Shown here: piece after piece, positions 50,991 through 59,472 of the stretch
How positions within the stretch are numbered: the first letter of the stretch is position 1
Layout of the letters: the number at the start of each line of letters is the position of its first letter
NCBI GenBank assembly: GCA_030647775.1
Contig: JAUSJC010000010.1
Span: forward strand, 310,001 to 374,000
Source: Candidatus Curtissbacteria bacterium
GTDB taxonomy: Bacteria; Patescibacteria; Microgenomatia; Curtissbacterales; GWA2-41-24
Direction of reading: 5' to 3'
DNA length: 64,000 nucleotides
The notes under the pieces: model-generated
Seen by the model: only the letters and a program-made list of their open reading frames with translations
Database searches by the model: none
Told to the model about the DNA's origin: nothing
Position numbers and translations under genes: made by a program

Positions 50991-52349
50991 ATGGCTATGA
51001 TATCAGATTGGGACATAGGGATAAAGGCACAATCAGTTTTAGAAAAGCAGGTTAATATGCTTTTACCCCCCCTTTTTCCTTTAAACAGAAGTATCAGCGG
51101 TTCCGGCCTCAGGAAAACTCTAAATACTCTTAAAAAAATAACCGACTTCGATATTATAGAAATTCCATCGGGTACCAAATGTTTCGATTGGACGATTCCC
51201 GAGGAGTGGAACGTAAAAGAAGCGTATATTGAGGATTTAAAAGGTGAAAAAATTATAGATTTCAAAAAAAATAATCTTCATTTAGTAAATTACAGCACTG
51301 CTCAAGATAACATTTATACTTTCGATCAGCTTAAAAAGCATCTTCATACTTTACCCAATATGCCGGACGCCATACCTTATAGAACATCTTACTACCAGAA
51401 ATCATGGGGTTTTTGCTTTGCCTACGATGATTTAAAGAAATTCAAAAAGACCCAAAAATATCATGTCAAAATTGATGCCTCTTTTAGAAATGGCAGTATT
51501 ACCATGGGAGAAAAAAAAATATGTGGAAAATCAAAAAAAACATTTTTGATAACAACATACGCCTGCCATCCTTCAATGGCCAATGATAATCTCTCCGGAT
51601 TAATACTTTGGATTCTGCTTTTGAAAACACTATCTTCCAGGAAAACTCATTATTCTTATAAATTTATAATTGGACCAGAAACAATTGGAGCAATTGCGTT
51701 TCTTTCAAAAAATAAGAAATTACTAAAAGACGTTATTGGTGGTTTTGTCCTAGCTACTCTTGGAGGATCGGGCAAATTCGGCTACAAGCAAACGTATTTG
51801 GGCGACCATCTTATTGATTCTGTCATCAAGAAATCCTTTAAGGATCTAAATGTCGATTTTATTACATACCCCTTTGATTTAAACGGCAGTGACGAAAGAC
51901 AATACTCTTCACCATTCTTCCGTATTCCTATGGCAAGCGTAACCAAGGATAAATATTATGAATACCCTGCTTATCACACGTCAAAAGACGACTTATCATT
52001 TGTAAAATCTTCTCACATAATAAGCAGTTTAAAAATATACTTAAAAATAATTGAAAATTTGGAAAACAGCAAAATATATATAAGTACCCAGCCAAAATGC
52101 GAACCAATGCTCTCAAAACGTGGGCTTTATCCTAAAATTGGGGGATCATTTAACCCAAAAGGGATAAAAGGTAATACTATATACGGATATGACGTGAAGG
52201 AGATAAACACAATTCGCGCCTTATTATTTTGGTCGGACGGCGAAAGCTCTCTGGAGCAAATCTCGCAAAAAACTGGAGTACCAATCACTCGTTTGTTTGA
52301 AGCGACTAAAAAGCTGGAAAATATTAATCTCTTAAAAGAAGTAAAATGA
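50991..52349 (+). CDS. DUF4910/DUF2172 zinc aminopeptidase-like protein
   Basis: About 452 residues from ATG 50991 (ATG 51057 possible). LFPLNRSISGSGLRKTLNTL and DIIEIPSGTKCFDWTIPEEW are the N-terminal signature of this family. Zinc ligands and catalytic residues are visible in TYACHPSMANDNLSGL (His, Asp), IGPETIGAIAFL (Glu), NGSDERQY and PAYHTSKDDLSF (His). The C-terminal 60 residues form a small helical, winged-helix-like domain (IRALLFWSDGESSLEQISQK). Proteins of this family have an M28-like peptidase fold and are frequent in surface-sugar loci, but their substrate is not established to my knowledge. It overlaps the formyltransferase gene by 4 bases, facing opposite to the surrounding cluster. 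Confidence 0.8.
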   Translation: MAMISDWDIGIKAQSVLEKQVNMLLPPLFPLNRSISGSGLRKTLNTLKKITDFDIIEIPSGTKCFDWTIPEEWNVKEAYIEDLKGEKIIDFKKNNLHLVNYSTAQDNIYTFDQLKKHLHTLPNMPDAIPYRTSYYQKSWGFCFAYDDLKKFKKTQKYHVKIDASFRNGSITMGEKKICGKSKKTFLITTYACHPSMANDNLSGLILWILLLKTLSSRKTHYSYKFIIGPETIGAIAFLSKNKKLLKDVIGGFVLATLGGSGKFGYKQTYLGDHLIDSVIKKSFKDLNVDFITYPFDLNGSDERQYSSPFFRIPMASVTKDKYYEYPAYHTSKDDLSFVKSSHIISSLKIYLKIIENLENSKIYISTQPKCEPMLSKRGLYPKIGGSFNPKGIKGNTIYGYDVKEINTIRALLFWSDGESSLEQISQKTGVPITRLFEATKKLENINLLKEVK

Positions 52350-53140
52350 AAATCCTTTTTATCGGAGGCAACCAAATAAGGCATTTATATGTAGCAAATG
52401 CAATTAACTCCGAAATAACTCTGTCAGGAGCGATTTTGCAACAAAGAGGTAGCTTGATACCAAAAACACCAGATGGACTGGAAGATATAGACAGAAAAAA
52501 CTTCATAAGGCATTTTAAAGAGAGGGAAGAGTGTGAGTTACGATATTTCCAAAAACAAAAAACCTTACCTTGTCCCACAATCACAATCGACGACATCAGT
52601 AAAAATTCGGGAAAATTACTAAATTTCTATGAAAAAATTAAGCCCGATGTAGTTTTTATTTTTGGGTCCGGAATGATAGGCAACCCTCTTTTTTCAAAGC
52701 TCCCCCGAAAAACTATCAACATGCATCTAGGGCTTTCACCAAGATACAGGGGTTCTGCTACTTTATTTTGGCCTTTTTATTTCTTGGAACCCACTTATGC
52801 CGGTAGCACGTTTCATTTTATTAACCAAGAGCCGGACGCCGGTGACGTAATTCATCAAGTCCGGCCTTTCCTTGAAAAAGGCGACGGAATCCATGACGTC
52901 GCTTGCAAAGTAGTTCTAAAGTCGGCAGAGGAAGCGATTAAGCTTCTAAAAAAAATGGAGGGGAAAGATATAAAAGGCGTAAGACAAAAAAATACAGGTA
53001 AAAAATTTTTAACAACGGATTTTAGACCCGAACACTTAAGAGTGATCTATAACCTATTTGAAAATAAAATTGTTGACTATTACCTTGAAGGTAAATTAAG
53101 ATGCCGTACTCCTAAGTTGGTTGAAACAATTTTTGCCTAA
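52346..53140 (+). CDS. Formyltransferase-family protein (sugar N-formyltransferase-like)
   Basis: 264 residues. ILFIGGNQIRHLYVANAINS is an N-terminal Rossmann-like start; VVFIFGSGMIGNPLFSKL leads to TINMHLGLSPRYRGSATLFW, which contains the Asn/His catalytic pair and the xLSPxYRG formyl-folate motif; STFHFINQEPDAGDVIHQV has the catalytic Asp region. The domain is PF00551-type; there is no C-terminal tRNA-binding domain as in Fmt. In glycan clusters such proteins formylate amino sugars with 10-formyl-tetrahydrofolate. The link to the nonulosonic acid made by neighbours is inference. It forms a two-gene plus-strand unit with DUF4910 and is convergent with the NeuB gene, 7 bases away. Confidence 0.75.
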   Translation: MKILFIGGNQIRHLYVANAINSEITLSGAILQQRGSLIPKTPDGLEDIDRKNFIRHFKEREECELRYFQKQKTLPCPTITIDDISKNSGKLLNFYEKIKPDVVFIFGSGMIGNPLFSKLPRKTINMHLGLSPRYRGSATLFWPFYFLEPTYAGSTFHFINQEPDAGDVIHQVRPFLEKGDGIHDVACKVVLKSAEEAIKLLKKMEGKDIKGVRQKNTGKKFLTTDFRPEHLRVIYNLFENKIVDYYLEGKLRCRTPKLVETIFA

Positions 53141-53147
53141 ATTCTCT

Positions 53148-54197
53148 TCAAATTAAATCCCAAGTAATGGTAGTGTCTGCGGGAATATCTGCTTTTGCTT
53201 TGCGCCCGACAACGATGTCGATAAATTTTGGAGGAATACCCATTCCCGGCCTTTTACCAATTAGCATGTCTTTCGTTATTTTAGTATCTTTCTTAATATC
53301 GACGAGCGATGTTACAGATCTCCTTGCAAATCTTTGAGCTTCCATCTCAGATTCTACCGGCTCTTTCAACCCTTTCCCAAGGCTTTCTTCGGCGAGCCGG
53401 ACCGCATCAACCAGCTGCTTCATTTCGGCCGGATCAACCCCCAATTGGTGGTCAGGACTGTCAGGCAAAGTCTTATCTGTTGTAAAGTGTTTCTCAACTA
53501 TTCTTGCGCCTCTCATTACCGCAAAAGCTGGAGTCAGAGGGCTAAAGGTATGGTCGGAAAATCCAATTGGAATCTCCGGAAACAAACCCCGGAGTGAATC
53601 TATCATCAGGAGATTTGCATCATCGGCAGCCGTCGGGTAGCTTAAGATACAATGAAGAAGGATAATTTGGTCGTTCCCGCATTTTTTAATAAAATTCACC
53701 GCTTCTTCTATCTCACCAATTGTCGCCGCTCCTGTCGACATAATAATCGGTTTACCCGTTTTCGCTACTTTCGAAAGAAGTGGGAAGTAAATAATATCAG
53801 CCGAAGCGATTTTATAGGCAGGAACATTAATATCTTCAAGTAGATCAACGGCTTCAAGCTCAAATGGAGTTGAAAATAAGATGATGCCAATTTCTTTCGC
53901 ATAATCCATCATCTTCTGGTAATTATTTTCCGGCAATTCATCCAAAACGGAAAAGGTTTCATATTGGGTCTTGCCGTCATTAGGCCCTACGTGCCAATAT
54001 TTTGGCGCTTTTTTGGTAACAAGTCTCTCCGCAGTATAATTCTGGAATTTAATAGCATCGCATCCAGCCTCTTTGGCAAGCCGAATATGGTCTTTTGCTC
54101 TTTCCAGTTCCCCGTTGTGGTTAACTCCGGCCTCCGCAACTATAAAAACCGGTTCATTTCCCCCGATCTTCTTACCGCCAATTTTTATAGTCTTCAT
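53148..54197 (-). CDS. NeuB-family nonulosonic acid synthase (sialic/legionaminic type)
   Basis: 349 residues, normal length. PVFIVAEAGVNHNGELERAK and CDAIKFQNYTAERLVTK form the start of the TIM barrel; IGFSDHTFSP and ARIVEKHFTTDK are the phosphoenolpyruvate and metal-binding segments. The SAF (antifreeze-like) domain is at the end: ARRSVTSLVDIKKDTKITKD, then KRPGMGIPPKFID. The enzyme condenses phosphoenolpyruvate with a free 6-carbon amino sugar. The C-terminal pattern seems nearer the NeuB/LegI than the PseI form, but this is a weak argument. It overlaps the dehydratase gene by 4 bases, so the two are surely in one pathway. Confidence 0.85.
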   Translation of the reverse strand: MKTIKIGGKKIGGNEPVFIVAEAGVNHNGELERAKDHIRLAKEAGCDAIKFQNYTAERLVTKKAPKYWHVGPNDGKTQYETFSVLDELPENNYQKMMDYAKEIGIILFSTPFELEAVDLLEDINVPAYKIASADIIYFPLLSKVAKTGKPIIMSTGAATIGEIEEAVNFIKKCGNDQIILLHCILSYPTAADDANLLMIDSLRGLFPEIPIGFSDHTFSPLTPAFAVMRGARIVEKHFTTDKTLPDSPDHQLGVDPAEMKQLVDAVRLAEESLGKGLKEPVESEMEAQRFARRSVTSLVDIKKDTKITKDMLIGKRPGMGIPPKFIDIVVGRKAKADIPADTTITWDLI

Positions 54198-55213
54198 AAA
54201 AGCTGTGGAATTTTGCTAATCATCTTACTTATCTCGCCATCGCTTAGTAAGTCAACTGAATCTGATGTGAATTCTTTTGCCTTTAAAATTTTCTTAAAGG
54301 TTGGGTACTCAAAACTTTTGAAATCATTAATATCCGAAAGCAGTATAAACATCTTTTCATTTTCAAGGGCACTAGCAGCTTCATTGCCAGTTAGAAGGCT
54401 TTCATGTATTTTTTCGCCTGGCTGTAAGCCGATATAACTATACTTAATATTTTTATTGATTTTATTTTTTTTGCAAAATGCTGAAACAAATACTTTTATA
54501 AGATTCTCAATTCTAACGCTAGGCATTTTTAAGATAAAAACTTCCCCTCCCTGCATGATTTGCACTGACTCAAATATTAACCTGACGGCCTCATCAATAG
54601 ACATCACAAAACGGGTCATGTTTTTATCGGTGATTGTTACTGGCTTGCCGTTTTCAATCTGGCTCTTCACTCTAGGCAAAATAGAGTTTCGCGATCCAAG
54701 TACATTCCCAAACCTTACGGATGCCAATCTTATCCTCTTATTCCCCCTGTAAAAATTCCCTGCCGCCGTTAATCTTTCCGCGAGCAGTTTTGTTGCACCA
54801 AGTGTACTATTGGGTTGGGTTGCTTTGTCGGTTGAAATTGTAATAACTCTCTCGACATTTTTTTCAAGAGCGACATCAATGATATTTTGGGTCCCGATAA
54901 CATTAGTTTTAACGGCTTCAAACGGGTTATATTCGCAAAAAGTTACGTGTTTAAGCGCAGCGGCATTAAAAACGATATCGACATCATCCATGGCAAGCCT
55001 CAATCTTTCCTTATCTCTGATGTCACCAATCAAGGGTCTGACATTATTTGGAAAGTCGATAGAAAAGAGAAGGTCCTGCAATTTTGTCTCGTCGCGGCCG
55101 AGTACCCTTAAATGCTTCGGTTTATGCGCTAAAGCTTGCCTAACAATTTCGGACCCAATTGATCCCGTTCCGCCGCAAACCAAAATGTTTTTCCCTTCAA
55201 GTATATTTGTCAT
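54194..55213 (-). CDS. UDP-N-acetylglucosamine 4,6-dehydratase family (PseB/LegB/CapD-type SDR)
   Basis: 339 residues, the short soluble form. ILVCGGTGSIGSEIVRQALA is the NAD motif; DIVFNAAALKHVTFCEYNPF and ITISTDKATQPNSTLGATKL are diagnostic of this family, in which the catalytic Tyr of YxxxK is replaced within the STDKA..LGATK region; SVRFGNVLGSRNSILPRV and YIGLQPGEKIHESLL follow. It would make the 4-keto-6-deoxy sugar that the DegT enzyme aminates. Whether C5 is inverted (PseB) or kept (LegB/PglF) is not clear. A TAGAAT box lies nine bases before ATG 55213, suggesting that the neuB unit starts here. Confidence 0.85.
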   Translation of the reverse strand: MTNILEGKNILVCGGTGSIGSEIVRQALAHKPKHLRVLGRDETKLQDLLFSIDFPNNVRPLIGDIRDKERLRLAMDDVDIVFNAAALKHVTFCEYNPFEAVKTNVIGTQNIIDVALEKNVERVITISTDKATQPNSTLGATKLLAERLTAAGNFYRGNKRIRLASVRFGNVLGSRNSILPRVKSQIENGKPVTITDKNMTRFVMSIDEAVRLIFESVQIMQGGEVFILKMPSVRIENLIKVFVSAFCKKNKINKNIKYSYIGLQPGEKIHESLLTGNEAASALENEKMFILLSDINDFKSFEYPTFKKILKAKEFTSDSVDLLSDGEISKMISKIPQLL

Positions 55214-55222
55214 ATCTGATTG

Positions 55223-55228
55223 ATTCTA
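55223..55228 (-). promoter_or_regulatory. -10 box before the 4,6-dehydratase gene
   Basis: Minus-strand TAGAAT preceded by TG (extended -10, TGTAGAAT), nine bases before ATG 55213. Any leader would be only about two or three bases long. Confidence 0.4.
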
Positions 55229-55246
55229 CACGAAAAACTCGAATTT

Positions 55247-56113
55247 TTAAAATCTATGACCAAAAATTGTCCTAAGTCCGCGGGTAAGCGTTATCTTTGG
55301 AGTCCAGTTAAACTTTCTTTCGGCTTTCTCAAAACTTCCAACAAAATATCCTAAATCTGTACTTTTTGCCTCAATAAATTTTGTCTTGAGTTTTTTCCCG
55401 CTTACTCTCTCTACCATTGAGACCACCTCATTAATGCTTACTCCCCGGCCCGAACAAATATTATAAATACTGGTTTTTTCAGTAGAGTTTTTTAATATCA
55501 CGGCCAACACTGCACTCGCCGCATCACCCACATGCAAAAAATCCCTAATTTGCCAACCGTCACCGGTAATTACTAGCGTTGAACCTTCTTTAAGTGCTGT
55601 CAGAATATGGGTAATCAGAGAATTATCTTTTGGGTTGACGTTTTTACCATAAACGTTGGCAAATCTCAAAAGCGTTGCTTTTAAGTCGGTTTTTGGAATT
55701 TCGCGAGTTAGATATTCTTCACATAATAGCTTTGACTCGCCATAGGCATTTCTTGGTTCCAAATCAAAATCTTCACTAACGACTTGGTTTTTTAACGGAG
55801 GTTTGTAAACAGCGAACGAGGAAGGAAAAATAATATGTGCGGAAGGCGAAAATTTGTTCGCTGCCTGAATAATGATCCTTAGGCTTTCAATGTTGAATTT
55901 CAATTGAACGGGGTCATTAGATTTCTCTCCAGCCAAATGGACAATAAAGTCCGCCTTTTTGATAAGCGGCATTAAACTATTTATTGATCCAAAATTGTGA
56001 ATGTTCCTATCAAAAAGCCGCACTTCAAAATTCATACTTTTGACAAGCTTACAGAAATTATTTCCAATAAGCCCATTTGCCCCGGTAACCACAATTATTT
56101 TAGCTTTATTCAT
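55247..56113 (-). CDS. NAD-dependent sugar epimerase/reductase-type SDR
   Basis: 288 residues. IIVVTGANGLIGNNFCKLVK (NAD motif), DFIVHLAGEKSNDPV, IIFPSSFAVYKPP, NAYGESKLLCEEYL (YxxxK), LRFANVYGKNVNPK and WQIRDFLHVGDAASAV are all standard for extended SDR enzymes of the GalE/RmlD/WcaG type. It would epimerise or reduce an NDP-sugar made in the cluster. It ends 33 bases before the dehydratase start and lies 3 bases from the DUF218 gene upstream. The exact reaction cannot be given. Confidence 0.75.
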   Translation of the reverse strand: MNKAKIIVVTGANGLIGNNFCKLVKSMNFEVRLFDRNIHNFGSINSLMPLIKKADFIVHLAGEKSNDPVQLKFNIESLRIIIQAANKFSPSAHIIFPSSFAVYKPPLKNQVVSEDFDLEPRNAYGESKLLCEEYLTREIPKTDLKATLLRFANVYGKNVNPKDNSLITHILTALKEGSTLVITGDGWQIRDFLHVGDAASAVLAVILKNSTEKTSIYNICSGRGVSINEVVSMVERVSGKKLKTKFIEAKSTDLGYFVGSFEKAERKFNWTPKITLTRGLRTIFGHRF

Positions 56114-56116
56114 TGA

Positions 56117-56755
56117 TTAAACTTTTTCAAAATATTTACGTATTTTATCCTTTTCGAGAAGTACTAACTCACTGGGAATGTAACGCGGTTCGGCAGTTAT
56201 AAAAACCGTTCTTCCCAGCCAGTCTTTTCTGAAAATGGTTCTAGCATATAAGATGACTCTAGGCATGTGATAAGCGTCAGTTAAGATAACTAACTTACCC
56301 TTTGCCGGCCATTTCCGGGCTGGAAACTTTTTAAACTGGTCTATGGTATTTTTAATATGTTCTTTCCCGCCCACGGCAATTTTCGTATCTGGAAAACCAA
56401 ACCGGCTTTTAAAATGATTTTCGCCCTTTAATTTTTGAAGTACTATGTTTTGCTCGTCATAGCCGCTAATGTAAATTCCAGGTGCCCATTTTTTTATCTC
56501 GCCGAATCCGAGATCACGCCGTCCCGACTTTAAAGACGCGATCTTAAGCGCAACAAGAATTCCGGTTCTCAGTCTCCTTTTCATTTCAATATCATCACTG
56601 TTTTTGAAATCGTCAATCGAAAATTTTGCGCCGGTCAGTACCCATATCAAATTCCAGTCTGGATCAGGACTGGTACTGTGGCTGGTACTAGCCTTGTCAA
56701 ACTCGTCTTCTATATATTTATCTAAAAATTTCTTGGAGTATCTTTTTAATATCAT
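56117..56755 (-). CDS. DUF218 (YdcF/ElyC-like) family protein
   Basis: 212 residues. The signature of DUF218 is recognisable though diverged: WVLTGAKFSIDD near residue 40 in place of the usual VxLGGG, TKIAVGGKEHIKNTIDQFKK (the region normally E..S.NT..N) and KLVILTDAYHMPRVILYAR (normally VTs.yHm.Ra). The family includes ElyC/SanA proteins linked to envelope carriers, but no signal peptide or membrane helix is seen here, so the protein looks cytosolic. It is the first gene of the minus-strand cluster, 177 bases from the divergent methyltransferase. The function in the cluster is unknown. Confidence 0.6.
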   Translation of the reverse strand: MILKRYSKKFLDKYIEDEFDKASTSHSTSPDPDWNLIWVLTGAKFSIDDFKNSDDIEMKRRLRTGILVALKIASLKSGRRDLGFGEIKKWAPGIYISGYDEQNIVLQKLKGENHFKSRFGFPDTKIAVGGKEHIKNTIDQFKKFPARKWPAKGKLVILTDAYHMPRVILYARTIFRKDWLGRTVFITAEPRYIPSELVLLEKDKIRKYFEKV

Positions 56756-56794
56756 TCCGTTTTTCCTATGACAGCGACCTATTATTGCGATTAT

Positions 56795-56820
56795 AATAAT
56801 CCCCGAAGGGAATTATTTTT
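56795..56820. terminator. Hairpin with T-tract in a divergent intergenic region
   Basis: AATAATCCC-CGAA-GGGAATTATT with one bulged base, followed on the plus strand by TTTTT. It has the look of an intrinsic terminator but lies upstream of both divergent genes (56755 minus, 56933 plus). It may be a relic, an attenuator, or a barrier to antisense transcription. The rest of the 56756-56932 gap shows only AT-rich promoter-like sequence (TAGAAT at 56913-56918). Confidence 0.45.
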
Positions 56821-56932
56821 GACAGTACTTTATGTTGCATAATTCTTATTCTAAGCTTTTGATAAGCTCTCTTCAAACAATTACCCAAATATACTTTACA
56901 CCTCATAAAATGTAGAATTGCAACTATAAATC

Positions 56933-57598
56933 ATGGAACCGGAAATAACTCGTCTTTACAGGTTACGTTTTGATAAAGATCTTAAGAAGAGAAACGAAAT
57001 TTGGAAAATTCTTTGCAGGGATTTTTTCCAAAAATACATAAAACCTTCCGATACCGTTTGCGATCTTGGCGCGGGGTATTGTGAATTCATAAACAACATT
57101 AAAGCAAAAATCAGAATTGCCATCGACATTAACCCGGAAACCAAAAAATTTGCAAACAAAGGACTAGCAACTTTAATTACCTCAAGTACCAATTTACCTA
57201 AAAATTTGTATAACAAAGTTGACGTCGTTTTTGCCAGTAATTTTTTTGAACATTTATCCACGAAAGAAGAATTGGCAAAAACGCTGGTGGAAATTAATAA
57301 AATATTAAAAACAGGCGGGAAAATTATTGTTCTTATGCCAAACATCCGATATATTGGGGCGGCTTACTGGGATTTTTTGGATCACCAGCTTCCGTTAACG
57401 GAAAAAAGCATGGTTGAAGCCCTAACCTTAAATGGTTGCAGGATAATAGAAAAAAGAAACAGATTTCTACCATATACGACAAAAAGTCGCTTACCGAAAA
57501 TGGGATTTTTGGTTAGACTTTATTTAAAACTAACCCCACTGCATCTACTTTTTGGGAAGCAATCGTTAATCATTGCCCAAAAACTACCACTTAAATGA
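56933..57598 (+). CDS. Class I SAM-dependent methyltransferase
   Basis: 221 residues. DTVCDLGAGYCEFINNIKAK is SAM motif I, IRIAIDINPETKKFA motif II, and VDVVFASNFFEHLSTKEELA with INKILKTGGKIIVLMPN completes the Methyltransf_11/23 fold. Aromatic and hydrophobic residues at the end (GFLVRLYLKLTPLHLLFG) may contact the membrane. It overlaps the following GT39 gene by 4 bases (ATGA), so it may modify the same glycan. The leader is short: TAGAAT ends 14 bases before the ATG. Confidence 0.8.
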   Translation: MEPEITRLYRLRFDKDLKKRNEIWKILCRDFFQKYIKPSDTVCDLGAGYCEFINNIKAKIRIAIDINPETKKFANKGLATLITSSTNLPKNLYNKVDVVFASNFFEHLSTKEELAKTLVEINKILKTGGKIIVLMPNIRYIGAAYWDFLDHQLPLTEKSMVEALTLNGCRIIEKRNRFLPYTTKSRLPKMGFLVRLYLKLTPLHLLFGKQSLIIAQKLPLK

Positions 57599-59361
57599 CT
57601 CAAGGATTTATTTCGAGCGAAAAAACTCCGGAGATGAAACGAATTTTGAGCGAAAATCAGAGAACCACAACCTTCAGGCTGTGGGGATCTATTTCTAAAA
57701 ATAAATTGGTAATCTCTTTTATTTTTGCCATTACTGCGATCAGCTTTTTCTTAAGGTTATATCAATTAGGTAATGTTCCAAACGGGCTGTCAGCAGATGA
57801 AGCAGATATGGCATATAATGCTTTTTCTATTCTTAAAACCGGTAAGGATGTTTATGGAAGGCATCTTCCCATATTTTTTCAGTCTCTTGATGGTTTTGTC
57901 CCGGGTTTCGGGATATACGCGTCTATTCCGACAATTTACATATTTGGCTTAAACGATTTTGCTATTAGGCTTTTACCTGCCGCGATTGGCGCGCTTACGC
58001 CGCTTCTAATGTATTTTCTAGCTAAAATTCTTTATCCCAAGAAGAAATATTTACCTATAATTTGTGCAATTTTAACAACTTTTGCCCCTTGGAATATAGC
58101 TATTTCTAGGGCACTCTGGCTGTACATTGAACTTATTTTTTTCTATATCTTATTTCTTATCATTTTTTTACTGGGTATTCAAAAAAATTTTAAATTAATT
58201 ATTTTAAGTGCATTAGTGCTCGTTTTGACTCAATATATTTATCTTGCGGCAATTCTTTATCTTCCGCTAATAGTTATTACTGTCACAATTATTTATAGAA
58301 AAAACTTTTCCAAAAATTTAAAAATAAGTCTTCTGGCATTATCTTTATTAATTATTTTATCTTTACCGAGTATTGTTTACTACTTAAATCAAAGCTCAAG
58401 GGGACGATTAAACTCGATTTCGATTTTTCAGAATGATGTAACGCTTCCGATATCAATATCAGAAAAGCAACAGGATATTAAAAATAACGATAACTTTAGT
58501 GCTTTATTGCATAATCGCAGACTGGTATATTTAATCGATTCGGTAGAAAACTATTTCAAATACATAAATTTTAGTGCCCTTTTCGTTAATAGTAGTGGTA
58601 TTCGGCTGTTTTATGTAAACTACGTTGGATTATTTTATCTTATTGAACTGCCTTTTTTCCTATTTGGATTCTTATATCTTATAAATGATATTAGGAAAGA
58701 GCACAATCTTCTTGTCGCAAGTTTATTTCTGATCGGGCCCATACCCGCTATATTTATACTCGGAGCCACTTTTTTTCATAGATCTATTTTATTTTTACTG
58801 GCAATTCAAATTATTTCAGCAGTCGGGATTAACAATTTTTATGAACAAATAAAGAAAACTAAAGTTAAATATTGGTTACATATTGTTATCTTTCTTGTCC
58901 TTGTGTATATGTCAAGCATATATTTCTTTTTGCACCAGTATTTTATCCATTCACCAAACGAGTTTACTTCTGAAGATGATAATGGGGCGTGGTTTTCTAC
59001 GGTAAAAAATGCTATTCCAATAGTTAATGAAAATAAAACAAAATACGAGAAAATAGTTTTCACTTGGTCTAAGAGCAAACTTATTCCCCCCGTTTACTTT
59101 CTTTTTTACAACAAAGTTGATCCTTCTGTAATGCAAAAAAAGGCTTCCGGTTGGACGAACGAACCGCCCTCTTATAAACAGATCTACAATCAAATTGACA
59201 ATATTGAATTTAGGTCAATTAACTGGCTTCAAGACAAAAATCTCAAAAGCGCTCTTTTTATTGGGTACCCGAGCGATTTTCCGGAGGACGTAAAAAACGT
59301 AGTTGCAAAAACGTATCTGCCAAACGGCGAGGTTCATTTTCTTGTTGTTAAAAATCCCTAA
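57595..59361 (+). CDS. GT39/ArnT-like membrane glycosyltransferase, paralogue I, with a repeat-derived N-terminus
   Basis: 588 residues. The core follows the set at 5575-19407: AITAISFFLRLYQLG, acidic loop GLSADEADMAYNAFSILKTG, IRLLPAAIG, APWNIAISRALW (for PWHxQFSR), LLHNRRLVYLIDSVENYFKY and the tail PPVYFLFYNKVDPSVMQ. Residues about 7-33 (SSEKTPEMKRILSENQ, then FRLWGSIS) are translated from a family 1 palindromic element, here in the opposite orientation to the copies at 44391 and 46165. It lies 38 kb from the main array, next to a methyltransferase, and is one of the most diverged members. Confidence 0.8.
   Translation: MTQGFISSEKTPEMKRILSENQRTTTFRLWGSISKNKLVISFIFAITAISFFLRLYQLGNVPNGLSADEADMAYNAFSILKTGKDVYGRHLPIFFQSLDGFVPGFGIYASIPTIYIFGLNDFAIRLLPAAIGALTPLLMYFLAKILYPKKKYLPIICAILTTFAPWNIAISRALWLYIELIFFYILFLIIFLLGIQKNFKLIILSALVLVLTQYIYLAAILYLPLIVITVTIIYRKNFSKNLKISLLALSLLIILSLPSIVYYLNQSSRGRLNSISIFQNDVTLPISISEKQQDIKNNDNFSALLHNRRLVYLIDSVENYFKYINFSALFVNSSGIRLFYVNYVGLFYLIELPFFLFGFLYLINDIRKEHNLLVASLFLIGPIPAIFILGATFFHRSILFLLAIQIISAVGINNFYEQIKKTKVKYWLHIVIFLVLVYMSSIYFFLHQYFIHSPNEFTSEDDNGAWFSTVKNAIPIVNENKTKYEKIVFTWSKSKLIPPVYFLFYNKVDPSVMQKKASGWTNEPPSYKQIYNQIDNIEFRSINWLQDKNLKSALFIGYPSDFPEDVKNVVAKTYLPNGEVHFLVVKNP
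57615..57694 (+). repeat. Palindromic repeat, family 1, copy D (long form, in frame, opposite orientation)
   Basis: GAGCGAAAAAACTCC-GGAGATGAAACGAATTTT, then GAGCGAAAATCAGAGAA, hairpin CCACAACC-TTCA-GGCTGTGG, and GGATCTATTT. The fifth pair of the stem is A-T here and G-C in copies A and C, a compensated change. It is read in frame from codon 7 of the GT39 gene. Confidence 0.85.
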
Positions 59362-59472
59362 CAAAATACCGGGTTTCCCTTGCGCTTATCCGGCCGTACA
59401 CTTATTCATAATCTCTTGTAGTATCATTGATCTTGCTCGTGTTTACAATTTAAATAGCACCTAAATTATAAG

